Origin: a virus | IMG/VR virus record: IMGVR_UViG_3300046010_005105 | Location: 1 to 37,172 of that record | DNA: 37,172 nt | Reading direction: 5' to 3' (one strand) | Shown here: positions 24,121-29,191 of the stretch, in pieces | Layout of the letters: every line of letters begins with the position of its first letter | Numbering within the stretch: the first letter of the stretch is position 1 | Notes under the pieces: generated by a model | What the model saw: only the letters and a program-made list of their open reading frames with translations | The model's database searches: none | Told to the model about the DNA's origin: nothing | Program-made: the position numbers and the translations under genes

Positions 24121-24708
24121 TCAACTGGGTTGTTCTGTTTCCCCACCATCCGCCGATCTAACTTCTGACTTGCCTTCGAAATACGCCTTGTCAAACGCCT
24201 TCGCTTCTTTGATTTCGGTTTTTTCTGGCTGGTCAACTCGTAAGTTTTCATAAAGCCCCTTGAGTATTTTATCAACAGTTGCAGGGTCAGCACGCTCTGG
24301 CTGTGAAAGCTGCCTTGAAGTATCAATGTAATACAATTTTTCGCGAACAACGTGTAATTCATGTCTTGTATTTACAGCCGCCCTTACAGCCAATTCCTTA
24401 AGCTCTGCAGCCCTTGGAAAAAACTGGCTTTTAATGTCCTGCCTGTACATTCTGCAAGCGGCCTCCAATGTAAAAAATGATATGTTTGAAAGATCATCGC
24501 AATAATCATCCATTAACATTTTTAACTCAGTTTGGTTCGCGTTTCCCAATGAGTAATGCAGGGATAGCCTCGCTAATAGGCTGGCTATTTCCTCCCGCTT
24601 GGCTGGTGATAATTTCGTAAGCAGTTGGCTCTCTCTTTCCTTCAGCAAGGCCACTTGCTGCAAATGCTGCTTTGATTTGTTTTGTTCTAAATCCTTCTGG
24701 TTTTCCAT
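24121..24708 (-). CDS. Helicase-loader-like replication protein (P-like)
   Basis: A 195-residue protein from ATG 24708 with AAAAGAGGACTACA before it. The central segment L-M-D-D-Y-C-D-D-L-S (near residue 60) followed by L-E-A-A-C-R-M-Y-R-Q-D and F-F-P-R-A-A-E-L matches a family found after replication initiators in many proteobacterial phages, thought to load the host DnaB helicase. Position after the O-like gene supports this. The first 60 codons overlap the 3' end of the O-like gene in another frame (24527-24708). No ATPase motif is seen, as with lambda P. Confidence 0.6.
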   Translation of the reverse strand: MENQKDLEQNKSKQHLQQVALLKERESQLLTKLSPAKREEIASLLARLSLHYSLGNANQTELKMLMDDYCDDLSNISFFTLEAACRMYRQDIKSQFFPRAAELKELAVRAAVNTRHELHVVREKLYYIDTSRQLSQPERADPATVDKILKGLYENLRVDQPEKTEIKEAKAFDKAYFEGKSEVRSADGGETEQPS

Positions 24709-25315
24709 TGTAGTCCTCTTTTGGTAAATAAACATTTTTCCATGAATTAATAATTGCCATTTCCACCAACTTGCAGGGGTCGTGACCTTGGTTTAAAAAC
24801 TGCTCTAGCCTTTTTATCAGCCCCACTTGCGCTCGATATGAGTTAACCGCCTTCATGGTTTTTCTAACTTGCATCCATGAATCCCATAAATCTTTCGGCA
24901 TCCAATCAGGTAATACCAAAAAGGGGGTAGGGGGTTTCTTCTCTGTCTCTGTCTCTGTCTCTGTCTCTGGTAGTACGGTTTCGTTACGGTTTAAGTACGG
25001 TTTCGTTACGGATTCGTTACACGATTGTTCTATAACAATAAATCCAGATTGTGAAATTTCCTTAATTCCACTTTCTACATCTGATAGGTTTAACCGTAAC
25101 CTAAATGATATTTCTTCGTAACTAATCCGTATACGACCCGATACGGGGTCTTCGTCTTCACTAGCAAGAAGCCATAGCATAGGTAAAAGAGCGCGAGCAT
25201 TAGCACTCATTCGCTGAAAGTTATAATTATCTAACATTGTTCGGTGAAACCGTATCCAAGGCGGTCTACGGTCTTTATAGGATTGATATGAATCCCAGTT
25301 CTTAACTAATATCAT
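24527..25315 (-). CDS. Replication initiator (O-like), winged-helix N-terminus
   Basis: A 262-residue protein. Residues about 30-100 form a winged-helix DNA-binding domain (ISYEEISFRLRLNLSDVES then a GFIVIE wing). Residues about 103-130 are a linker with four consecutive ET dipeptides. The C-terminal half (W-M-P-K-D-L-W-D-S-W onward) resembles the C-terminal domain of phage initiators. In the linker DNA there are two exact 18-bp direct repeats, like the origin inside lambda O. AGGAGGACAGGATTTTAA precedes the start. The role is to bind those iterons and recruit the loader. Confidence 0.65.
   Translation of the reverse strand: MILVKNWDSYQSYKDRRPPWIRFHRTMLDNYNFQRMSANARALLPMLWLLASEDEDPVSGRIRISYEEISFRLRLNLSDVESGIKEISQSGFIVIEQSCNESVTKPYLNRNETVLPETETETETEKKPPTPFLVLPDWMPKDLWDSWMQVRKTMKAVNSYRAQVGLIKRLEQFLNQGHDPCKLVEMAIINSWKNVYLPKEDYNGKPEGFRTKQIKAAFAASGLAEGKREPTAYEIITSQAGGNSQPISEAIPALLIGKREPN
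24940..25020. repeat. Candidate replication origin: iterons plus a TCTCTG tract
   Basis: AGTACGGTTTCGTTACGG occurs exactly at 24972-24989 and 24994-25011 (period 22 bp), with a degenerate third unit TTCGTTAC at 25013-25020 and an inverted AACCGTAAC near 25091. Five copies of TCTCTG lie beside them at 24940-24969, and the other side (25021-25080) is AT-rich. Because 22 is not a multiple of three, the two copies are read in different frames and encode different residues, so the repeat is conserved as DNA. Iterons within an initiator gene recall lambda ori. Confidence 0.65.
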
Positions 25316-25597
25316 TTAAAATCCTGTCCTCCTGCCCTGTGTGAAAATGGTGGGGAGGCACTCTATACCGGACAGGTATGAACAGAGACAAGGGCTTGCA
25401 AACCCCGCCCCCCATTCAATACATACATCTTTACGGCATCTTTATCAAATAGATTTATTATCTTATTGCTTCTTTATATCTATGAAGCTACCATGAAAAT
25501 ACTTTAGGCTTATTTTGTTACTAGCGATTATGATTAAGCGACTCTGGTTATAAAATTAGGGAGGATTTGTGTTGGAAGCACGCCTCCCACTTTTTTA
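25316..25597 (-). promoter_or_regulatory. Untranslated region upstream of the initiator gene
   Basis: This 282-bp gap has no gene. At 25365-25379 there is a perfect short palindrome, ATACC-ggaca-GGTAT, a possible operator or small hairpin. At 25559-25588 there is a GGGAGG/CCTCCC hairpin with an inner GTG/CAC pairing, flanked by a T6 run on the plus strand (25591-25596) and TAATTTTAT on the minus strand, which may stop transcription in either direction. The AT-rich stretch at 25440-25540 could hold a leftward promoter, but I see no convincing pair of boxes. Confidence 0.45.
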
Positions 25598-25804
25598 CTA
25601 ATGCCTTTTTGCTAGAAATTCATACATAAGTTCATCCATTATGGCTTTCTTGTATAATTCCATAGCCTGTTCGTGGGCTAAGAACATGTGCAAATAAAAT
25701 GGGTCGTCGTTTTCTTCAGCTAAGAACCTAGCGGCCTCAGTGTGAGCGCATAGCTCATAAAATGTGTATTGTTGCACAAAGGTGTTTGGAACAACCAGAT
25801 TCAT
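25598..25804 (-). CDS. Hypothetical protein (68 aa)
   Basis: A 68-residue acidic helical protein with several His (FYLHMFLAHEQAMELY) and no recognised family. Its ATG overlaps the stop of the upstream gene (ATGA), so it is coupled to it. It is the last gene before the untranslated region preceding the initiator. Confidence 0.6.
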   Translation of the reverse strand: MNLVVPNTFVQQYTFYELCAHTEAARFLAEENDDPFYLHMFLAHEQAMELYKKAIMDELMYEFLAKRH

Positions 25805-26154
25805 GCTGGCTTTTTTCTGGTGTGCGCACCGCGTGTTGTAGCGCGTGTGTGTGCTAATTTCTTTTGGGATTCAAAAAGGCCATTGTAAAATGATTCATGA
25901 TACTTGCGTTGCACGTAATCATAGTTAAAGCCTGCATATTCACACACCAAACGAAAATCATCCGGCGCAAACATAAACCAATGTCTAGCCCTGCGCGTAT
26001 CAATGCCGCGCGCAATCGTGTTTTTATGCTGCCCCTCCACGGGGTGCCAAGCTGCATCCATAAACGCTTGCTGTATCACCGCGCACCACAAGGCTCTGCA
26101 TGGGTCGCTTTTGGGGCTGTGTACGTTAAGAGTCGATGCTGCAACAGTTTTCAT
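25801..26154 (-). CDS. Conserved phage protein, unknown role
   Basis: A 117-residue protein with the pattern A-L-W-C-A-V-I-Q-Q-A-F-M-D-A-A then R-R-A-R-H-W-F and F-R-L-V-C-E-Y-A-G-F-N-Y-D-Y-V. This organisation recurs in many proteobacterial phages next to replication and nuclease genes, with no known function. The C-terminus is strongly basic (TRGAHTRKKPA), suggesting nucleic-acid contact. Its start overlaps the DUF1064 stop by 4 bp. Confidence 0.6.
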   Translation of the reverse strand: MKTVAASTLNVHSPKSDPCRALWCAVIQQAFMDAAWHPVEGQHKNTIARGIDTRRARHWFMFAPDDFRLVCEYAGFNYDYVQRKYHESFYNGLFESQKKLAHTRATTRGAHTRKKPA

Positions 26155-26507
26155 GATTCATACACATCAATGTCATAAAACCACTTCATTAGGGCTTTTT
26201 TAAGCTTGTACACAGGGGTGTGGAATCCCTTGCAATCCTCGACCACGATTTCATAATGTGAGCCGTTTGAGTGTAAACGCTCGTAAACAAAGTCTGCAAT
26301 ATAGCCAACGTTCCTGTTACCTTTGCCGGATGCCGTGGTGTATTTTAGAGGTTTGTGATAGTTTCGATCAGATGCAGAAAGACCGGAAAGAACAAAATCA
26401 TACTTCTTTTGGAGTTGTAGGTTTCTAATCAACCCAGCCTTTTCCATAATCTTCAGGTCGTTGTAACGCTTTGCCTCGCGTTTGCATGGAACATCTTTCC
26501 ATCGCAT
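26151..26507 (-). CDS. DUF1064 nuclease-fold protein, damaged N-terminus
   Basis: A 118-residue protein. K-R-E-A-K-R-Y-N-D-L, then Y-I-A-D-F-V-Y and V-V-E-D-C-K-G-F, are the DUF1064 signature with PD-(D/E)xK-type acidic and lysine residues, probably an endonuclease or Holliday-junction enzyme acting in replication. The usual N-terminus of the family (NKY...DG..F.S) is present just upstream but in other frames: MSTGNKYKK from ATG 26546 in frame up to an A6 run, then RFTECDGKMFH in the +1 frame, then a return to frame at KREAKR. Two compensating indels would explain this. ATG 26507 has no clear ribosome binding site, so the true start is uncertain. Confidence 0.65.
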   Translation of the reverse strand: MRWKDVPCKREAKRYNDLKIMEKAGLIRNLQLQKKYDFVLSGLSASDRNYHKPLKYTTASGKGNRNVGYIADFVYERLHSNGSHYEIVVEDCKGFHTPVYKLKKALMKWFYDIDVYES

Positions 26508-26562
26508 TCAGTAAATCGGTTTTTATATTTATTCCCTGTACTCATGCCACCCCGTATTTTTC

Positions 26563-26611
26563 TCCCCTGACCGGAACCGCTCTTTGTCAAACGGCTCCGG
26601 CTACAGGGAGG
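26563..26611 (-). other. Long imperfect hairpin between repressor and DUF1064 genes
   Basis: Bases 26563-26611 fold into about 15 pairs: CTCCC/GGGAG, then TG/CA after a bulged C, CCGGA/TCCGG, an A-C mismatch and CCG/CGG, around a 12-nt loop. No T tract follows on either strand, so it is not an ordinary terminator. In the leftward message it would sit 17-65 nt upstream of the ATG at 26546. It could be an attenuator, an RNA-processing site or a protein-binding site. The rest of the gap (26612-26682) shows nothing clear. Confidence 0.5.
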
Positions 26612-26682
26612 TCTTTAACAACGCACCATTTTACCGATTCACAGGGCTGGCTCGACCCCATACTAAGAAGCACCCTAGCTTG

Positions 26683-26919
26683 CTAGGATTTCCGAATCGG
26701 CACGGAATTTTTTTCTGGCGATTTTTTCTTTTTTATTCTCTCCACTGCGTCTTGTATTTTTAATACGGTACGCACATTAGGGCTAACACCCCCCACCCAT
26801 TTACGGTGATTTGTGTTGCTGATACCAGCCTCTTGGTAAATTTCAATCATGAAAACCCCAAGCTTTTTGGCTGATTCCTTAATATACAAGGCTAAGTTAT
26901 TATGGTTTGTGTCTATCAT
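26683..26919 (-). CDS. Small HTH repressor (Cro/CI-like)
   Basis: A 78-residue basic protein from ATG 26919 (a GTG at 26925 is possible). Residues about 7-55 look like an XRE-type helix-turn-helix (LALYIKESAKKLG, then IYQEAGISNTNHRKWVGG, then VRTVLKIQDAVERI). The C-terminus is very Lys-rich. At this length it is Cro-sized with no cleavable domain. It is divergent to the early rightward genes, and the space between carries promoters in both directions. A minus-strand -10 box ends 7 nt before the ATG, so the message may be leaderless. Confidence 0.7.
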   Translation of the reverse strand: MIDTNHNNLALYIKESAKKLGVFMIEIYQEAGISNTNHRKWVGGVSPNVRTVLKIQDAVERIKKKKSPEKNSVPIRKS

Positions 26920-26926
26920 ACGCACT

Positions 26927-26956
26927 ATTAAATATGATTTGAGTCTTAATAGTCAA
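26927..26956 (-). promoter_or_regulatory. Leftward promoter for the repressor gene
   Basis: Reading leftward: TTGACT at 26956-26951, 18-bp spacer, TTTAAT at 26932-26927. Transcription would begin around 26919-26920, at or next to the A of the ATG. No Shine-Dalgarno sequence fits in that space. This would give a leaderless message, as for lambda cI from PRM. Confidence 0.6.
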
Positions 26957-26999
26957 GTAAAATAAATAATATTATAATCTTATTTTAATGTTGACTTAT
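26941..26999. promoter_or_regulatory. Candidate operator cluster between divergent promoters
   Basis: Short related elements crowd this AT-rich gap: AGTCTTAAT at 26942-26950, AGTCAA at 26951-26956, AATCTTATT at 26976-26984 and the oppositely oriented TTGACTTAT at 26991-26999. AGTCAA...TAAAATAA and TTATTTTA...TTGACT are an interrupted inverted repeat. Similar AGTCTTATT lies within the second rightward promoter at 33666-33674. These could be repressor sites, but the AT-richness makes chance matches easy. Confidence 0.4.
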
Positions 27000-27018
27000 G
27001 ATATTTTCGGCTTATTGT
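26991..27018 (+). promoter_or_regulatory. Rightward early promoter P1
   Basis: TTGACT at 26991-26996, 16-bp spacer, TATTGT at 27013-27018. The segment CTTATTGTG is placed identically relative to the -35 box in the promoter at 33649-33676. It drives the early string beginning at 27043, opposite the repressor promoter. Confidence 0.6.
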
Positions 27019-27042
27019 GTGTATATCAATAACGGAGGTCTT

Positions 27043-27183
27043 ATGGATAAATATTCAATCGCTTGGTGGTTTGCAAATGGTGTTCATTCTCGCAAACAGG
27101 GTTACTCATCAAAAAGTCACGCACGTTTTATTACAGCAAAAATTTCCTACGCTTTAGGATTTTATATTGGGAGGGCACTATAA
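27043..27183 (+). CDS. Hypothetical 46-aa basic protein, first early gene
   Basis: A 46-residue basic protein, MDKYSIAWWFANGVHSRKQG then a C-terminal A-L-G-F-Y-I-G-R-A-L. ATG 27043 is chosen because GGAGG stands 4 nt before it; the upstream ATG in the frame lies inside the promoter. It is the first gene behind P1. TAATG overlap couples it to the next gene. Function unknown; early phage genes in this place often take over or inhibit host functions. Confidence 0.6.
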   Translation: MDKYSIAWWFANGVHSRKQGYSSKSHARFITAKISYALGFYIGRAL

Positions 27184-27557
27184 TGTCTATTGATCCAAAT
27201 GAACGAGAGCTTAGCAACGAAGAAGTACAGGACATTTACAGCCGCGCTATGGATGCAGTATCAGAGGATTTTGAGGGCTATATGGATGCTCTCAATCTTT
27301 GCACCGAGGATGATGGCTGGACGGATGAGGATATAGCTATGTACGGTTGTGTGGATGACGTAAAACGTACGGTCACTGCATGGTGCAATAACATGAAACG
27401 CGATTCAGCCTATGCCGCAAGCAATACGAAATCAGAAATGCACACGGTATTACTGAAGCGATTTGAGTATTTCTATAACCGGATTGTTGATGGTTATGGT
27501 GACGAACTGGCAGGCAATGCAGCAGATGCTTATGTCGATGAAAGAAAGGGTTATTAA
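27183..27557 (+). CDS. Acidic hypothetical protein (124 aa)
   Basis: A 124-residue, strongly acidic helical protein starting MSIDPNERELSNEEVQD. ATG 27183 overlaps the previous stop and has GGGAGGG 8 nt upstream. Asp and Glu are concentrated in residues 10-60, so DNA mimicry is possible but unsupported by any motif. Second gene of the early string. Confidence 0.65.
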   Translation: MSIDPNERELSNEEVQDIYSRAMDAVSEDFEGYMDALNLCTEDDGWTDEDIAMYGCVDDVKRTVTAWCNNMKRDSAYAASNTKSEMHTVLLKRFEYFYNRIVDGYGDELAGNAADAYVDERKGY

Positions 27558-27558
27558 T

Positions 27559-27729
27559 ATGCAGATACAGATCAGCACAGAGGGTTTCATTGCCCTGCAA
27601 GAAAAGCAGCTTGAGGTTAGATCATGGTTAGCAGCACATCAACGCTACAGCCCAGCAACCCGCGCTTGGTTTAAAAAGCTAGAAATTGAGCGCGATAGGA
27701 ATTTTCACATAACACATAATCAGGATTAG
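27559..27729 (+). CDS. Hypothetical 56-aa protein
   Basis: A 56-residue protein from ATG 27559 (AAAGGG upstream), starting MQIQISTEGFIALQEKQ. It is charged and helical with W-L-A-A-H-Q-R-Y in the middle. The open frame reaches further upstream, but that part runs through the preceding gene. No known family. It precedes the recombinase gene by 8 bp. Confidence 0.6.
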   Translation: MQIQISTEGFIALQEKQLEVRSWLAAHQRYSPATRAWFKKLEIERDRNFHITHNQD

Positions 27730-27737
27730 GGGGTTTT

Positions 27738-28580
27738 ATGAATCAGGTAGTACAATCGCGTGACAAGGGCGCAATAATGGAATCAGTATTGCTTAAGGGG
27801 GATATATCTAAGCTAACACCAGAAGAACGCAGCGCATATTATTTGCAAGTGTGTGCAAGCGTGGGTCTGAATCCATTAACCAAGCCGTTAGAGTTTATCG
27901 TGCTTAATGGCAAAATGACGCTTTACGCATTGCGTGGGTGTACAGATCAATTACGCTCTATTTACAACGTATCAGTTGAAGAAATGACAGAATCAGAGCG
28001 TGAAGGTGTTTATGTTGTCACGGTGAAAGTGCGTAACGGTGAGGGCCGTACAGATATGGCAAAGGGAGCGGTTAATATTGCCAATTTAAAGGGCGAAAAC
28101 TTAGCTAACGCCATGATGAAGGCCGAAACGAAAGCCAAGCGCAGGGCTACGCTGTCACTGTGCGGGCTTGGTGTATTGGATGAAACGGAAGTTGAAACCA
28201 TGCCAACAGAGGCAATGCAAAAACCAGTAGAAGCAAAAAGCGTGTTTAAAAATGCATCGCTGCGCAATACTTTTGTAAAGAATGTCATAAGCGCATTTGA
28301 AGAAGCGGAAACGCTTGATGATCTGGAAACCAAAAAAGCGTTGTATAACGTCAATTTTGAAGAGATGCGGGCAACAAGTAACGAGCATGATGCATTAGCC
28401 GTTGATGAATGCGCAAGGCGTTATGCGGCGGCAAAAATGCGTATCGAGCAAAATGAAATCAACCGCGCTTCGTTTGGTGATGGGTTTGTTAATACCGTAA
28501 CCAATGATAGACCTGTGTTGCCTCCTAAGCTTCCAGAATGTCAAGAAGTTCCGGCTATGTTTCGTAGGGTAAATGTATGA
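27738..28580 (+). CDS. RecT/annealase-like recombinase candidate
   Basis: A 280-residue protein. Residues 23-170 carry D-I-S-K-L-T-P-E-E-R-S-A-Y-Y, C-A-S-V-G-L-N-P-L-T-K-P-L-E and N-A-M-M-K-A-E-T-K-A-K-R-R-A-T-L-S, a pattern I associate with RecT/Redbeta-like single-strand annealing proteins. It overlaps the SSB gene by 4 bp, and such pairs commonly work in phage recombination. I see no companion exonuclease beyond the DUF1064 protein. The C-terminal 100 residues are less conserved-looking. Family assignment is moderate. Confidence 0.6.
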   Translation: MNQVVQSRDKGAIMESVLLKGDISKLTPEERSAYYLQVCASVGLNPLTKPLEFIVLNGKMTLYALRGCTDQLRSIYNVSVEEMTESEREGVYVVTVKVRNGEGRTDMAKGAVNIANLKGENLANAMMKAETKAKRRATLSLCGLGVLDETEVETMPTEAMQKPVEAKSVFKNASLRNTFVKNVISAFEEAETLDDLETKKALYNVNFEEMRATSNEHDALAVDECARRYAAAKMRIEQNEINRASFGDGFVNTVTNDRPVLPPKLPECQEVPAMFRRVNV

Positions 28581-28993
28581 GCAGCGTAAACAAAGCTATA
28601 ATCATTGGAAACGTAGGCAAAGACCCCGAGGTACGCAGCACGCAGGATGGAAAGCAGATTGCCAGCCTGTCAATCGCGACATCTGAAACGTGGAAAGACA
28701 AGGCCACGGGTGAGCGTAAAGACCGCACAGAATGGCATCGTGTGTCAGTGTTTAATGACGCGCTAGTTAACGTCATTAGTAACTACGTCAAAAAGGGTTC
28801 AAAGCTATATATTGAAGGGGCCATACAAACGCGCAAATGGACTGATAAAGACGGCGTGGAAAAGTACAGCACTGACATTGTATTGCAGAACTATAACGGC
28901 AAGCTGGTTTTGCTGGATAGTAGAAAGCATAACGATCAAGAAGATGCGCAACAAAGCACGCCACAAGACTTAGACGATGAGATTCCATTTTAA
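28577..28993 (+). CDS. ssb: Single-stranded DNA-binding protein
   Basis: A 138-residue protein with the OB-fold pattern of bacterial SSB: V-N-K-A-I-I-I-G-N-V-G-K-D-P-E near the start, then W-H-R-V-S-V-F-N and K-K-G-S-K-L-Y-I-E-G. It ends in the acidic tip D-D-E-I-P-F, the signature SSB tail that binds partner proteins. It coats single strands in replication and recombination and is translated with the annealase. Confidence 0.95.
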   Translation: MSSVNKAIIIGNVGKDPEVRSTQDGKQIASLSIATSETWKDKATGERKDRTEWHRVSVFNDALVNVISNYVKKGSKLYIEGAIQTRKWTDKDGVEKYSTDIVLQNYNGKLVLLDSRKHNDQEDAQQSTPQDLDDEIPF

Positions 28994-29023
28994 CTTTACA
29001 TTTAGGAATAAATTTAATAAATA

Positions 29024-29095
29024 GAATGGGAGTGGTGTAGAGCTGGCTTACTTCTTTGGGATGTAAAAGCTGGATTCGTTTCTTCCCTCCCTTTC
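29024..29095 (+). ncRNA. Structured RNA 1 upstream of the Ro60 gene (Y-RNA-like candidate)
   Basis: Bases 29028-29091 fold with a basal stem GGGAG-U-GG / UC-C-CUCCC, which extends by GAA/UUC across a U-U mismatch (29024-29095). An internal loop (UGUAGA against UCGUUU) follows, then an apical stem CUGGCUU/AAGCUGG (29043-29049 with 29067-29073). No coding frame covers it. A second copy at 29104-29164 has the same plan with compensatory changes. It lies 97 bp before a Ro60/TROVE gene, whose bacterial relatives bind Y RNAs. I do not see the reported bacterial Y-RNA core motif, so the link is inferred from position. Confidence 0.65.
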
Positions 29096-29103
29096 TGAAT
29101 ACT

Positions 29104-29164
29104 GGCAGTGGTGTAGATTAGAGTTACTTATGCTAATAGAAACTCTTATCGTTTTTCCCCTGCC
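29104..29164 (+). ncRNA. Structured RNA 2, paralogue of RNA 1
   Basis: This copy has basal stem GGCAG/CUGCC with the same U-C mismatch and inner GG/CC, internal loop UGUAGA/UCGUUU, and apical stem AGAGUU/AACUCU (29120-29125 with 29141-29146). Against RNA 1 the third basal pair changes from G-C to C-G, and four apical pairs change while staying paired. GGxAGUGGUGUAGA (5' side) and UCGUUU...CC (3' side) are shared. It ends 27 bp before the Ro60 ATG. The RNA may be a separate product or part of a leader. Confidence 0.65.
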
Positions 29165-29191
29165 TTAATATTAACTTAGAAAGGTATTATT

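Noticed and set aside
24039-24362. 107-codon minus frame overlapping the P-like gene
   Set aside because: Most of it is an alternative frame of the P-like gene with very basic shadow-like composition. Only its last ~27 codons are outside, without a good start.
24940-24969. TCTCTG repeat as a phase-variation switch
   Set aside because: The unit is six bases, so copy-number changes keep the frame and only alter the number of Glu-Thr pairs.
26669-26690. CCTAG-CTTG-CTAGG hairpin as terminator of the repressor gene
   Set aside because: The stem is only 5 bp and no T tract follows in the leftward direction.
26998-27042. Upstream extension of the first early gene to an ATG at 26998
   Set aside because: This ATG is inside promoter P1, before the likely transcription start, whereas ATG 27043 has GGAGG in place.
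29024-29164. Degenerate tRNA genes, or similarity of GCAGUGGUGU to the upper stem of human Y3 RNA
   Set aside because: There is no acceptor/anticodon layout for a tRNA, and a ten-base match recalled from memory is too short to carry weight.
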